DNA from: Candidimonas nitroreducens
GTDB taxonomy: Bacteria; Pseudomonadota; Gammaproteobacteria; Burkholderiales; Burkholderiaceae_B
Length of the DNA: 64,000 nt
Assembly: GCF_002209565.1 (NCBI RefSeq)
Contig: NZ_NJIH01000008.1
Span: forward strand, 62,001 to 126,000
Direction: 5' to 3'
Translations under genes and position numbers: made by a program
Notes under the pieces: model-generated
Databases searched by the model: none
Seen by the model: the letters and a program-made list of their open reading frames with translations, nothing else
Told to the model about the DNA's origin: nothing
In this document: positions 9,541 to 20,713 of the stretch, piece by piece
Layout: every line of letters starts with the position of its first letter
How positions within the stretch are numbered: the stretch's first letter is position 1

Positions 9541-10130
9541 CAGAGGGTGTCTCCCAGGAGCAAGGCGTCGATACCGTCGCATATCGCGTGCAGCAGCAGG
9601 ATGTGGACTTCCTGGATGCGCATGGTGCGGTCGTGCGGAACGCATAAGTGGACATCGGTTTCGTACAGCAGGGCGCCGAGCTGGCCGCCGCCCTTGCCGG
9701 TAAGCGCGATGACCGGCATCTCGCGCTCGTGCGCGGCCTCGACGGCGCGCACGATGCTGGGCGAGTTGCCGCTGGTGGAGATGGCCACCAGGATGTCGCC
9801 GGGCTGGCCGAGCGCATTCACCTGGCGCTCGAAGACCGGTTCGTAGCCGTAGTCGTTGGCGACCGCGGTGAGTATGGAGGTATCGGTGTTCAGGGCCACG
9901 CCGGCCAGCGGCAGGCGGTCGCGCTCGAAGCGGCCCACCAGTTCGGCGATGAAGTGTTGCGCATCGGCGGCCGAGCCGCCATTGCCGCAGGCCAGGATCT
10001 TGCCGTTATTGCTGAGCGATCCGAACAGCAGGTCGACGGCGATCGCCAGCGGCGCCGCGAGTTCCCGGGCGGCCTTGAAAGTGTCGAGGGCGTCGTCGAA
10101 GTGCGAGCTCATGCGGGATGTCATGTCCAT
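9540..10130 (-). CDS. SIS-domain protein: phosphoheptose isomerase / DiaA-type
   Basis: Cytoplasmic SIS-domain protein of 196 aa. It carries the sugar-phosphate-binding segments CGNGGSAADAQHF and STSGNSPSIVRAVEAA, and RMRIQEVHILLLH-like C-terminal helix residues typical of GmhA and DiaA. GmhA makes D-glycero-D-manno-heptose 7-phosphate for LPS core; DiaA is a paralogue binding DnaA. The downstream BON lipoprotein favours the DiaA-type genomic context, but sequence cannot exclude isomerase activity. The first of two nearby in-frame ATGs (10130 and 10124) was chosen. Confidence 0.85.
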   Translation of the reverse strand: MDMTSRMSSHFDDALDTFKAARELAAPLAIAVDLLFGSLSNNGKILACGNGGSAADAQHFIAELVGRFERDRLPLAGVALNTDTSILTAVANDYGYEPVFERQVNALGQPGDILVAISTSGNSPSIVRAVEAAHEREMPVIALTGKGGGQLGALLYETDVHLCVPHDRTMRIQEVHILLLHAICDGIDALLLGDTL

Positions 10131-10344
10131 GGCGGGTATTATCTCATGATCGATCACGGATCTTGCTGATGCCGGGCCGCATCCTGTCAGAGGACGTAAC
10201 GCGATCGAGGCGCCCGTCTCGAAGCTTCGAGCGCCGCGGCGCCGATAGGTTCCCCGTGCTGTGCGGCAAGGGCCTGCGGCCGCTGATCCGGAGCAGGGCG
10301 GGGCGGGCGCGCAAGCCGGTGCGCGGCGCCCGCCGCGGCGCGTT

Positions 10345-11595
10345 TCAGGCGTAGCGGCTGACCGCCAGATCGTCGCTGCGGATGGCCGTGGGCCTGCCCG
10401 AAACAATGTCGGCAATCAGTTGGCCGCTGCCGCAGGACATGGTCCAGCCCAGCGTGCCGTGCCCCGTGTTCAGGTACAGGCGGCGTATGCCGGTGGCGCC
10501 GATGATGGGCGTGCTGTCCGGCGTCTTGGGCCGCAGGCCCGTCCAGAACGACACGCTGCCGGCCTGATAGCCCTCGGGGAAAAGATCGCGCAGCACCATT
10601 TCCAGCGTGCGCTCGCGCCGCGGGTCGAGCGATTTGTCGTAGCCCACGATCTCGGCCATGCCGCCGACGCGGATGCGCTGGTCGAAGCGCGTGATGGCGA
10701 TCTTGTAGGTTTCGTCCAGCAGGGTGGATACGGGGGCGGCGTCGTCGCGGGCCACCGGCACGGTGATGGAATAGCCCTTGAGCGGATAGACCGGCAGCTG
10801 CACCAGGCCGCGCAGCAGCGGCGTGGAGTACGAGCCCAGTGCCACCACATAGGCATCGGCCTGCAGGAGCTGGCCGGCGCAGCGCACCCCGGTGATTTCG
10901 CCGCCCGCGCTTTCCAGCCGGTCGACCGTGACGCCATAGCGGAACTGCACACCCAGCGCGCGGGCCAGGGCCTCGAGCCGGCCGGTGAAGAGCCGGCAGT
11001 CGCCGGTTTCGTCATCGGGCAGGCGCAGACCGCCGACCAGCTTGTGCAGGCTGGCGGCCAGTGCCGGCTCGATGTTCGGCAGTTCTTGCCGGCTTAGCAG
11101 TTCATAGCGTATGCCGGCTTCTTCGAGCACGCGGATGTCGCGTGCCGCGGCATCGAGCTGCTTCCGGGTGCGGAACACCTGCAGGGTGCCTTGCCGGCGG
11201 CCTTCGTATTCGATGCCCGTGCGGGCGCGCAATTGCGCCAGGCATTCCCGGCTGTGTTCCGAGATGCGCAGCAGCCGCTCTTTGTTGACGGCGTAGCGCG
11301 CCGCGGTGCAGTTGCGCCACATCTGGTACATCCAGCGCAGCTGGAACAGTGTGCCGTCGGGGCGGATAGTGAGCGGCGGATGCTTGGCGAACATCCATTT
11401 CAGGGCCTTGAACGGCACCCCCGGCGCGGCCCAGGGCGAGGAATAACCGAAAGAAACCTGGCCGGCGTTGCCGAAACTGGTTTCGCAAGCCGGGCCGGGC
11501 TCGCGCTCCAGCACGGTAACCTCGTGGCCCTGCTCGGCCAGATAGTATGCGCTGCTTACGCCGATGACTCCGGCGCCGAGGATGATGATTTTCAT
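10345..11595 (-). CDS. dadA: D-amino acid dehydrogenase small subunit
   Basis: FAD-dependent oxidoreductase of 416 aa, normal for DadA, oxidising D-amino acids such as D-alanine at the inner membrane. The N-terminal dinucleotide motif is [19 protein letters not shown], and the C-terminal [20 protein letters not shown] is the conserved DadA signature. It is transcribed divergently from an Lrp/AsnC regulator (11717), the classic dadR-dadA arrangement for L/D-alanine catabolism. No alanine racemase gene (dadX) is adjacent. About 210 bp without features separate its stop from the SIS gene. Confidence 0.93.
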   Translation of the reverse strand: MKIIILGAGVIGVSSAYYLAEQGHEVTVLEREPGPACETSFGNAGQVSFGYSSPWAAPGVPFKALKWMFAKHPPLTIRPDGTLFQLRWMYQMWRNCTAARYAVNKERLLRISEHSRECLAQLRARTGIEYEGRRQGTLQVFRTRKQLDAAARDIRVLEEAGIRYELLSRQELPNIEPALAASLHKLVGGLRLPDDETGDCRLFTGRLEALARALGVQFRYGVTVDRLESAGGEITGVRCAGQLLQADAYVVALGSYSTPLLRGLVQLPVYPLKGYSITVPVARDDAAPVSTLLDETYKIAITRFDQRIRVGGMAEIVGYDKSLDPRRERTLEMVLRDLFPEGYQAGSVSFWTGLRPKTPDSTPIIGATGIRRLYLNTGHGTLGWTMSCGSGQLIADIVSGRPTAIRSDDLAVSRYA

Positions 11596-11716
11596 GGTCC
11601 GCGAGTCGGAAAACTATGTGTTTTCATTATATTAAGGCAAAATGTGCAGTGTTTTTTAATGAAAAAAGCAGATTTCCAGGCTTATTTTCTGCTCATCAAA
11701 AAATGGGGACATTGCC
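11596..11716. promoter_or_regulatory. Divergent dadA / lrp control region
   Basis: AT-rich 121-bp gap between two divergent starts in an otherwise GC-rich neighbourhood. On the minus strand a consensus TATAAT (complement of 11626-11631) lies about 30 bp upstream of the dadA ATG; no good -35 is visible, which suits an activator-dependent promoter. The Lrp-type product of the neighbouring gene is the obvious candidate regulator. Binding sites are not resolved. Confidence 0.45.
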
Positions 11717-12205
11717 ATGAGGGTACAGCGCCAGCCGGTGCACACGCTGGACAAGCTGGATCGGCACATACTCGACCTGTTGCAGCGCGACGGCCGCATG
11801 TCCATGACCGACCTGGCCGAGGCGGTGGGGCTGACGGTCACGCCCTGCACCGAAAGGGTCAAGCGGCTCGAGCGCGACGGCGTCATCACCGGCTATCACG
11901 CGCGTGTCGCGCCCGCGGCGCTGGACGCGGGGCTGCTGGTGTTCGTGGAAATATCCTTGTCCAGCAAGTCGGATCGCAGTTTCGACGATTTCCGCCGCGA
12001 GATCCTGTGCATACCGCAAGTACAGGAATGCCATCTGGTGTCGGGCGACTTCGATTACCTGGTCAAGGCGCGCATCCGCGAGATCGGCCAGTACCGCAGC
12101 CTGCTGGGCGACATCCTGCTGCGCCTGCCGGGAGTGACGCAGACCAAAAGCTGCATTGTCATGGAAGAGGTCAAAGAAACTCTGTTCGTGCCGGCGCAGA
12201 AATGA
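11717..12205 (+). CDS. Lrp/AsnC-family regulator (likely of dadA)
   Basis: Leucine-responsive-type regulator of 162 aa. An N-terminal winged helix (LDRHILDLLQRDGRMSMTDL then a recognition helix ending in TERVKRLERDGVI) is followed by the RAM ligand-binding domain with VQECHLVSGDFDYLVKARI. It sits divergently next to dadA and so probably senses alanine and activates D-amino acid catabolism, as DadR does in pseudomonads (inference from context). The ATG at 11717 is the only reasonable start. Confidence 0.9.
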   Translation: MRVQRQPVHTLDKLDRHILDLLQRDGRMSMTDLAEAVGLTVTPCTERVKRLERDGVITGYHARVAPAALDAGLLVFVEISLSSKSDRSFDDFRREILCIPQVQECHLVSGDFDYLVKARIREIGQYRSLLGDILLRLPGVTQTKSCIVMEEVKETLFVPAQK

Positions 12206-12227
12206 AAAACCGGCCTTGTGGGCCGGT
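12205..12227 (-). terminator. Stem-loop terminator between lrp and the DUF4148 gene
   Basis: ACCGGCC (12209-12215) pairs with GGCCGGT (12221-12227) around a five-base loop. Read on the minus strand the stem is followed by TTTTTCA, so it can stop transcripts from the DUF4148 gene; read forward it lies just after the lrp stop and has no T-run. Confidence 0.7.
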
Positions 12228-12304
12228 CGGGGCGGGTCCGGCTGTGCGCCGGCCCGCTTACCCGGAAGTGCTGGGCGCAAACCGGGGAGAAGCCGCAAAG
12301 CAGC

Positions 12305-12356
12305 CCGGCCTTTGAAACGGCGGCACTGCCGCGCCGCGTAGTCATTCAAAGGCCGG
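12305..12356 (-). terminator. Inverted repeat just downstream of the DUF4148 gene
   Basis: A perfect 12-bp inverted repeat (12305-12316 with 12345-12356, CCGGCCTTTGAA arms) encloses a second small GC stem. It starts 7 bases past the DUF4148 stop. It probably protects or terminates the DUF4148 transcript together with the hairpin at 12205-12227. Confidence 0.5.
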
Positions 12357-12362
12357 CAAACA

Positions 12363-12743
12363 TCAGAACGCTACTTGGGGCAGTTGGCCGGCAGACGCCA
12401 GCTTGGTGTACTCGGCCTCGACTTCGGCGCGGGTCACGTGGCTGGGTGCGGACGAGGCAACGGCCAGCGGATAGTCGGCGAATTCACCGCTTTCGATCTG
12501 GCCGGCAGCCTCGGCGGCAGCCAGCTCCGACTGCACTTGGGCGCGGTTCGTGGTGCTGGCTTGCTGGACGGCGACCGGGTAGTCGGCGAATTCGCCGGTC
12601 TGGATCTGGCCGGCAGCCTGGGCGGCGACCAGTTCGGCCTGTACTTGCGCGCGGGTCTTGGGGGCGTCGTTCACGGATGCTGCCTGCGCTGCGCCGGCAA
12701 TCAGGGTAGCGGAAATCATCAGGGCACTTGCGAGGGCTTTCAT
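12363..12743 (-). CDS. Small exported DUF4148 protein
   Basis: Periplasmic protein of 126 aa with a signal peptide cleaved after AAQA (about residue 21). The mature part has internal repeats: NRAQVQ/TRAQVQ-type helices followed by AAGQIQTGEFADYPVAV and AAGQIESGEFADYPLAV, with a third partial unit TRAEVEAEY. The DUF4148 family is abundant in Burkholderiales and has no assigned function. The start at 12743 is supported by GGAG six bases upstream; the ATG at 12755 belongs to that ribosome site region. The gene is divergent from a LysR regulator. Confidence 0.85.
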   Translation of the reverse strand: MKALASALMISATLIAGAAQAASVNDAPKTRAQVQAELVAAQAAGQIQTGEFADYPVAVQQASTTNRAQVQSELAAAEAAGQIESGEFADYPLAVASSAPSHVTRAEVEAEYTKLASAGQLPQVAF

Positions 12744-12883
12744 ATCAAACTCCATCTATCTACATCAAGAATTCAGCGGCTTCTTGTCTTGCCGTGCCTG
12801 TCCGCGTGGATCAGGCTGTTTTCGATGGAGTCAGTGTGTGCTTTTTTAGGCCTAGTAAAAACCCTAGTTCGTGACAAACATAT

Positions 12884-12915
12884 TTCCGTTAATGGAATAA
12901 TAATAGGGGTATAAT
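12884..12915 (+). promoter_or_regulatory. Candidate promoter and operator for the LysR gene at 12956
   Basis: A consensus -10 TATAAT lies at 12910-12915, 40 bases before the ATG. Upstream is a near-perfect dyad TTCCGTTAATGGAA (12884-12897) in the -20 to -35 zone, a plausible LysR autoregulatory site. No good -35 hexamer at 17 bp is present. Confidence 0.5.
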
Positions 12916-12955
12916 GCGCTGAAAATAAAAACTATAAGCAATTTTGGAAAAATCT

Positions 12956-13921
12956 ATGGAACCCTCCCTCGACGACATCGCCCTATTCGTGGAAGTGGCC
13001 AGGCGCAAGAATTTCAGCCGTGCCGCCGAGGCGCTGGACATGCCGGTGTCGACGCTGTCGCGGCGCATCAGCGAACTCGAGCGCCGCCTGGGGGTGCGCC
13101 TGCTCAATCGCAGCACCCGCAAGATCGAACTCACCGAGGCGGGCGGGGTGTATTTCGAGCGCTGCCAGAACGTCGTGGCCGAAGCGCGCATCGCCCACGA
13201 ACAATTGCTGGAAGTCGCTCAACAGCCCAAGGGGCGCCTGCGCATATCCATGCCGGTCAGCTTTTCGCTGAGCTTCATGCCGGTCATATTCCGCGATTTT
13301 TGCGAAAAATACCCCGACATCGAATGCGACATCGACCTCAACACCCACGAGGTCGACCTGCTGGCCGACGCCTTCGACCTGGTGCTGCGCTTCGGCGTGC
13401 AGCCCGATTCGGGCGTGATATCGCGCCGCATCGCCGATATGGCGATGGGCCTGTATGCATCGTCGGAATACCTGGCCAGCCACGGCAGCCCGGTGCTGCC
13501 GGCAGAGCTGCCGCGCCACCAATGCCTGCGCACGCACGGCAACCGCCGCAGCTCGACCTGGGTTCTGGCGTCCGGCAAGCAGACCGAGGAAGTCACGGTG
13601 TCGGGCCGGCTGTCCATCAACAATATGGGCATGCTGCAGCGCCTGGCGGTGCAGGGCGTAGGCATTGCTCCGCTGCCCATCTATTGTCCCATCGAGGCGG
13701 ACGGCGGCGAGCTCCTGCAAAGAGTGCTGCCCGATTGGCAACTGCGGCCCATGCCGCTGATGGCGTTGTTCCCTTCGCGGCTGATGCCCGCCAAGGTGCG
13801 TGTCTTCATCGAGTTCCTGCAGGAACGGCTCGCCAGCCTGCCGGCGCGCGAGCATTTCGTGCCCCGGGAACTGGCGCACGGCGCCGGCGCGAGGCTGGAT
13901 GGCCAGCGGCTGCACGCCTGA
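12956..13921 (+). CDS. LysR-family transcriptional regulator
   Basis: LysR-type regulator of 321 aa. The N-terminal helix-turn-helix (FVEVARRKNFSRAAEALDMP and STLSRRISELERRLGVRLL) is followed by a substrate-binding domain of the CrgA/type-2 periplasmic-binding fold. I chose the ATG at 12956, with GGA seven bases upstream, over the in-frame TTG at 12944. It is divergent from the DUF4148 gene, which may be its target, though the target and inducer are unknown. Its TGA stop is the first three bases of palindromic repeat A1. Confidence 0.88.
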   Translation: MEPSLDDIALFVEVARRKNFSRAAEALDMPVSTLSRRISELERRLGVRLLNRSTRKIELTEAGGVYFERCQNVVAEARIAHEQLLEVAQQPKGRLRISMPVSFSLSFMPVIFRDFCEKYPDIECDIDLNTHEVDLLADAFDLVLRFGVQPDSGVISRRIADMAMGLYASSEYLASHGSPVLPAELPRHQCLRTHGNRRSSTWVLASGKQTEEVTVSGRLSINNMGMLQRLAVQGVGIAPLPIYCPIEADGGELLQRVLPDWQLRPMPLMALFPSRLMPAKVRVFIEFLQERLASLPAREHFVPRELAHGAGARLDGQRLHA

Positions 13922-14030
13922 TACGAATTCGCGATCAAAACGACAACAGCGTTGCCGTACTACTTGTACTGCCTGCGGCTTCGCGCCTTGTTCTCTCAAC
14001 GCGGTTGCCGTTTTGATCGCGAATTCGCAT
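13919..14030. repeat. Intergenic palindromic repeat A1
   Basis: Lies between the convergent LysR gene and proB. Its ends are a 34-bp inverted repeat with 31 matches (13921-13954 with 13997-14030), including a perfect 18-bp core GAATTCGCGATCAAAACG. The centre carries the family core GTACTACTTGTACTGCC followed by GGCTTCGCGCCTTGTTCTC. Related copies are near 33822, 44088, 52700 and 61374. The TGA of the LysR gene forms its left edge. Confidence 0.85.
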
Positions 14031-14066
14031 GAGGCGTGCGCCGTAGCGGCAGGGATGCGCCCGCCG

Positions 14067-15236
14067 CTACGAGGCGGCCTTGCGGGCCGACGCGGACGGC
14101 CGCGCAAATACCATGTTGTCGCGGTGCATCAGCTCTTCGTCGGACATGCTGCCCAGTATCTTGGGAATGCGGCTGCTGGGCTGGCGCAGGATGCGGCGCG
14201 TGTCGTTGGCTGAATAATTGATCAGGCCGCGGCCGCATTCGACGCCGTGCTGGTCGACGCAGGCCACCACGTCGCCGCGTTCGAACTCGCCTTCTACCTC
14301 GACCACGCCGATCGGCAGCAGGCTCTTGTGCTCTTGCGTAATGGCGCGCACCGCGCCCGGATCGAGCGTGACGCGGCCGCGCAGGCGCAGGTGGTTGGCC
14401 AGCCAGCGCTTGCGCGCCGAGCGCACCGGCAGCTGGGCGCGCAATTCGCTGCCTATCTGTTCGCCGCCCGCCAGGCGCAGCAGCACGTCGGGCTCGCGCC
14501 CCGAGGCGATCACCGTATGGCCGCCGCTGTTGGCCGCGCGCTTGGCGGCCAGCACCTTGGTGATCATGCCGCCGGTGCCGATGCCGCTGCCGGCGCCGCC
14601 GGCCATGGCTTCCAGCGCCGGGTCGCCGGCCTGCGCCACGTCGATGAAGCGGGCATCCGGATGCTTGCGCGGATCGGCGCTGTACAGGCCGCGCTGGTCG
14701 GTAAGAATGACCAGCGCGTCGGCTTCGATAAGATTGGTGACCAGCGCGCCCAGGGTGTCGTTGTCGCCCAGGCGGATCTCGTCGGTGACCACGGTGTCGT
14801 TCTCGTTGACGATGGGCACCACGCCCAGCCCCAGCAGGGTGTAAAGCGTGCTGCGCGCATTCAGGTAGCGGTGCCGGTCGGCCAGGTCTTCGTGCGTCAG
14901 CAGGATTTGCGCGGTGCGTATGTCGTGCTTGGCGAAGGCCGCCTCGTAGGCCTGAGCCAGGCCCATCTGCCCGACTGCGGCTGCCGCCTGCAGCTCGTTC
15001 ATAGTTTGCGGGCGCCGCGCCCAGCCCAGCCGCGCCATGCCTTCGGCAATCGCGCCGCTGGATACCAGCACCACCTGGCGCCCCTGGGCATGCAGCGCCG
15101 CGATCTGCTGGGCCCACTGCCCGACCGCCGCCAGATCTATGCCCTTGCCTTCGTTGGTGACGAGCGTGGAGCCGACCTTGGCGACCAGGCGCTTGGCCTT
15201 GGCGACAACGGAGACAGGGGCGGTAGAGGTGGGCAT
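14067..15236 (-). CDS. proB: Glutamate 5-kinase
   Basis: First step of proline synthesis, phosphorylating glutamate to gamma-glutamyl phosphate. It is 389 aa from the ATG at 15236, with the amino-acid kinase domain first ([59 protein letters not shown]) and a C-terminal PUA domain (about 290-370). The upstream in-frame extension to 15761 overlaps the end of obgE and is not used. proA is not adjacent. It lies downstream of obgE on the same strand, 110 bases away. Confidence 0.96.
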   Translation of the reverse strand: MPTSTAPVSVVAKAKRLVAKVGSTLVTNEGKGIDLAAVGQWAQQIAALHAQGRQVVLVSSGAIAEGMARLGWARRPQTMNELQAAAAVGQMGLAQAYEAAFAKHDIRTAQILLTHEDLADRHRYLNARSTLYTLLGLGVVPIVNENDTVVTDEIRLGDNDTLGALVTNLIEADALVILTDQRGLYSADPRKHPDARFIDVAQAGDPALEAMAGGAGSGIGTGGMITKVLAAKRAANSGGHTVIASGREPDVLLRLAGGEQIGSELRAQLPVRSARKRWLANHLRLRGRVTLDPGAVRAITQEHKSLLPIGVVEVEGEFERGDVVACVDQHGVECGRGLINYSANDTRRILRQPSSRIPKILGSMSDEELMHRDNMVFARPSASARKAAS

Positions 15237-15271
15237 GGGTGTCTGCGGCGCTGGAAGCCTGGCGGTTGTGT

Positions 15272-15303
15272 AACGGGAACTGCGGTGACGGGAACTGCGG
15301 GAA
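15272..15303. repeat. Short tandem duplication in the proB-obgE gap
   Basis: CGGGAACTGCGG occurs twice in direct orientation about 15 bases apart between the obgE stop and the proB start. It is small and probably a replication-slippage product. Confidence 0.55.
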
Positions 15304-15346
15304 ACTATGGGATTGCCGGGGCGGCGCCGCCATGGGCGCCGTACCT

Positions 15347-17478
<2,132 letters not shown>

Positions 17479-17488
17479 GCGTTTTAAT

Positions 17489-17541
17489 CAAAAATAGATC
17501 TAATTTTTGCATTTTACACTGCATTAGGGCTTACGTATCAT
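17489..17541 (+). promoter_or_regulatory. LysR operator candidate and promoter for the 17596 operon
   Basis: CAAAAAT (17489-17495) and ATTTTTG (17503-17509) form a 7-bp inverted repeat with a seven-base centre, including a T-N11-A pattern expected for LysR proteins. Downstream, TTTACA (17513-17518) and TATCAT (17536-17541) are separated by 17 bp and would be a sigma-70 promoter for the plus-strand operon. Confidence 0.6.
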
Positions 17542-17595
17542 CGCAGCCAGATGAAATATACAGACATGATCCGGACTAAAAGAGGAGGTGGATAA

Positions 17596-18600
17596 ATGAG
17601 TTTCCTGCAACGATTCCTGCGGCGTTCCACTGCATTGGCGGCCATCGCGACCAGCACGTTCGTTCTGGCTTTCGGCTCGCCCATGGCAGCGGCGGCCGAG
17701 TGGTCGCCCGAGAGGCCCGTGCACCTGCTGGTGCCTTATGGGCCAGGCGGCAGTTCGGATGTGATTGCACGTGCGATAGCGGCCGAGATGTCGCGTACCC
17801 TGGGGCAGCCGGTAGTCGTCATCAATAAGGGCGGCGGCCAGGGCATCATCGCAACGCAGGAGGCAGCTCGGGCGGAGCCTGACGGCTACACCCTGTTGCT
17901 GGGCCATGTGGGTACGCTGGCGGTCAACCCGGCCATGATGCGTAATCTTCCCTATGACCCGCAGCGCGATTTCGCGCCGATCGTTCTATTGGCCAAGGTT
18001 CCGATGATCTTCGCGGTGGGCAAGAAGGTGCCGGCCCACGACTTGTCGTCGTTCGTCGCCTTGGCCAAATCCAAACCCGGCGTACTGAACTATGGGTCGG
18101 CCGGCAATGGCAGCGCCGGCCATCTGGCATTCGAAATGCTCAAGACCGCCACGGGCATCGACGTCGTGCACGTACCTTACAAGGGCACCGGCGCACAGAT
18201 CACCGATCTGCTGGCCGGCAATATCGACGCGGCCTCGGCCGGTACGCCTGGCCTGTTGCCGCACGCGCAGGCGGGAAGCATCCGCATTATCGCGGTGGGC
18301 TCCGCGCATCGCCTGGCGGCCCTCCCCGATGTGCCCACCGTCGCCGAGCAAGGCTATCCCGGCTTTGAAAGTTCTCAGTGGTTCGGCCTGATGGCCCCGC
18401 GAGGCACGCCGCCGCAAATCATTGCCCGGCTGGAAAAGGATGCATTGGCGGCCTTGAACTCGCAGTCGGTCAGCGAACGTCTCAAGCACGATTCGAGCGA
18501 GCCGATGGGATGGGGGCCTGAAAAATTCGCCGCTTTCATTCAATCCGAGCGCGTGCGCTGGGGTGAAGTCGTGCGACAGGCCAAGCTCGGCGCGCAGTGA
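17596..18600 (+). CDS. Tripartite tricarboxylate transporter-type (TctC/Bug) binding protein
   Basis: Periplasmic solute-binding protein of 334 aa, full length for the Bug family. A signal peptide covers residues 1-35 (ending AAAAE). VPYGPGGSSDVIARAIA, NYGSAGNGSAGHLAFEML and VPYKGTGAQITDLLAG are the family ligand-loop motifs; Bug proteins usually bind carboxylates. AGGAGG is visible about 10 bases before the ATG. No tctA or tctB membrane genes are in the window, so it is an orphan that must share a permease or act as a sensor. It is the first gene of the LysR-controlled cluster. Confidence 0.93.
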   Translation: MSFLQRFLRRSTALAAIATSTFVLAFGSPMAAAAEWSPERPVHLLVPYGPGGSSDVIARAIAAEMSRTLGQPVVVINKGGGQGIIATQEAARAEPDGYTLLLGHVGTLAVNPAMMRNLPYDPQRDFAPIVLLAKVPMIFAVGKKVPAHDLSSFVALAKSKPGVLNYGSAGNGSAGHLAFEMLKTATGIDVVHVPYKGTGAQITDLLAGNIDAASAGTPGLLPHAQAGSIRIIAVGSAHRLAALPDVPTVAEQGYPGFESSQWFGLMAPRGTPPQIIARLEKDALAALNSQSVSERLKHDSSEPMGWGPEKFAAFIQSERVRWGEVVRQAKLGAQ

Positions 18601-18627
18601 ATCGGCTTTCTGATCAATAGGGTAGGT

Positions 18628-19680
18628 ATGAACACGACTTTGAATCGCGCTCGCACGTTTGGCGAGGCTGAATTGCTGGACTTGGGCAAAAGGGCTTTTG
18701 TCGGCCTGGGCTTGCCCGAGGAGCACGCCGGCGACGTTGCGCGCGTACTGGTACAAGCCGACTTGTTCGGCATAAACACGCATGGCTTGAGCCGTATCGA
18801 GTCATACGGCGAGCGTTTGCTGGTGGCCGGCATACAGGCGCACGCCAGCGTTACGGTGCGACACCCTGCGCCCGCCATACGGCTGGTGGACGGCGGCAAT
18901 GGCATAGGCCCGCTTGTCGGCATGAGTGCCCTGCGTGCAGCCATGGATGCGGCCCGGGAGTGCGGCGTGGGCGTAGCCTTTGCCAGGCAGAGCAATCATT
19001 TCGGGCCCGTTTCGCCCTATGCGTATTTCGCGGCGCAGCGCGGCTTTGCCAGCATCATAGGCAGCAACGCCACCACCACGATCGCTCCGTGGGGCGGCAG
19101 CGACGCGCGGCTGGGCAACAGTCCCTTGGGTTTTGGCGTACCGAATCCAGGCGGCCAGCCCTTCCTGCTGGACATGGCCATGAGCGTAGTGGCGCGTGCC
19201 AAGATCCGTAACGCGCTCAAGTGTGGCGAGGCGATTCCGGACACCTGGGCTACTGACAGCAAGGGACGGCCGACCACGGATGCCGCCGCGGCGCTAGGCG
19301 GGTTCTTGCTGCCCGTCGGCGGGCACAAAGGCTATGGGCTTGCCCTGATGGTCGACCTGTTTGCCGGCCTCTTGTCCAATGCGGCGTATCTGACCCATGT
19401 GAAGTCGTGGGTGGATGCGCCGGATCAGGCGCAGGATCTGGGGCATTTCTTCGTTCTGATCGATACGGCTCGGCTGGGGTCGGCCGCATGGCTGGCCGAG
19501 CGCATGACCGACTTCGCGGCCATTCTGCACGACAGCCCGGCCGCGGATCCGTCCCGCCCCGTCATCGTGCCCGGAGAAATCGAGTTGGCCAAGATGGCGC
19601 GCCAGCAGCGCGAAGGCATCGAGGTCGATCCGGCAGTCTTGGCCTTGTTGCAGCGGTATGCCGCCCAGGCGCAAGCATAA
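18628..19680 (+). CDS. Ldh2-family malate/L-lactate/sulfolactate-type dehydrogenase
   Basis: NAD(P)-dependent 2-hydroxyacid dehydrogenase of the Ldh_2 superfamily (structurally unlike classical lactate dehydrogenases), 350 aa. Family marks are NTHGLSRIESY near the N-terminus, RQSNHFGPVSPYAYFA, and GGHKGYGLALMVDLFAGLL. Members oxidise malate, ureidoglycolate, sulfolactate or related acids to the 2-oxo acid; the substrate here is not determinable. It lies 27 bases after one TctC gene and 57 before another, which suggests its substrate is brought in by those binding proteins. Confidence 0.9.
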   Translation: MNTTLNRARTFGEAELLDLGKRAFVGLGLPEEHAGDVARVLVQADLFGINTHGLSRIESYGERLLVAGIQAHASVTVRHPAPAIRLVDGGNGIGPLVGMSALRAAMDAARECGVGVAFARQSNHFGPVSPYAYFAAQRGFASIIGSNATTTIAPWGGSDARLGNSPLGFGVPNPGGQPFLLDMAMSVVARAKIRNALKCGEAIPDTWATDSKGRPTTDAAAALGGFLLPVGGHKGYGLALMVDLFAGLLSNAAYLTHVKSWVDAPDQAQDLGHFFVLIDTARLGSAAWLAERMTDFAAILHDSPAADPSRPVIVPGEIELAKMARQQREGIEVDPAVLALLQRYAAQAQA

Positions 19681-19737
19681 AGCATCCCATTGAAAAAGCA
19701 GTACGACGCACACCATTATCCAGAGAGGAGTACAGCC

Positions 19738-20709
19738 ATGAAACGTATCTGCGCATTAGTTGTTGCATGCTTGCTGGCGTCCGCGGGCCGGATTGCGCTG
19801 GCGGGCACATATCCCGATCGGCCCATACGCGTAATAGTCCCTTATTTAGCCGGAGGCAATGCCGACATCACCGCGCGCGTCATCGCGCAGAAAATGTCGA
19901 TCAGCATGAAAGTGCCGGTGGTCGTCGAAAACAAGCCTGGCGCCAATGGCATGATAGGCACCGACTACGTAGTCAAGGCCGCCCCCGATGGCTACACCCT
20001 GCTACTCGATGCCAGCGGCCCATTGGTCGTAAATCCATCGCTGTACAAATCGGTTCCCTATGATCCTCTGACCGACCTGGCTCCCGTCAGCCAAATCACC
20101 AGCTATCAGTATGCGCTGGTCGTGCGCCATGGCTCGCCCATTCATAGCGTTGATGAATTGGTGGCCCAGGCCCGCGCCAAGCCCGGCGAGTTGACCTATG
20201 GATCGGCGGGAGTCGGATCTGGCGGCCACCTGGCGGGCGCGCTGCTGGGTGTAATGACACATACTCAATTGACACATGTGCCCTACAAGGGCAATGCGCA
20301 GGCTTTGACCGATACCTTGAGTGGCCAGCTGTCATTCGACTTTGACACTATTGCGACTTCGGCGCCGCACATCGCTGCCGGACGCCTGCGTGCTTTTGCC
20401 GTGTCGGGCCCTCAGCGCAGCAGTGCGCTGCCGAACCTGCCCACCATGGACGAACTGGGCTACAAGGGGTTCAATGTCACCCAATTCCAGGGCTTGCTGG
20501 CTCCGGCGCGGACACCGCCCGACATCATTGCGCGGCTGCACAAAGAGGTGGTCGAGGCGGCCCGTCAGCCGGATGTGGTAAAAAAACTGGCCGACGAGGG
20601 CGGCAACGAGATCGTGGCCGGCACCCCCGAGGCATTCGCCGCCCTGTTGCGCAGCGATCTTGCGCGTTTCCGCACTTTGCTGCGGCAGGCCAACGTCAAT
20701 CTGGAGTAG
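19738..20709 (+). CDS. Second TctC/Bug-type binding protein of the cluster
   Basis: Periplasmic binding protein of 323 aa with a signal peptide of about 23 residues. The family loops are VPYLAGGNADITARVIAQ, YGSAGVGSGGHLAGALL and VPYKGNAQALTDTLSG. The start is fixed by GAGAGGAG just upstream; the in-frame ATG at 19690 lacks one. It is a clear paralogue of the protein at 17596, but the two differ across much of their length and may bind different ligands. Like that one, it has no membrane partners nearby. Confidence 0.92.
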   Translation: MKRICALVVACLLASAGRIALAGTYPDRPIRVIVPYLAGGNADITARVIAQKMSISMKVPVVVENKPGANGMIGTDYVVKAAPDGYTLLLDASGPLVVNPSLYKSVPYDPLTDLAPVSQITSYQYALVVRHGSPIHSVDELVAQARAKPGELTYGSAGVGSGGHLAGALLGVMTHTQLTHVPYKGNAQALTDTLSGQLSFDFDTIATSAPHIAAGRLRAFAVSGPQRSSALPNLPTMDELGYKGFNVTQFQGLLAPARTPPDIIARLHKEVVEAARQPDVVKKLADEGGNEIVAGTPEAFAALLRSDLARFRTLLRQANVNLE

Positions 20710-20713
20710 GTGC

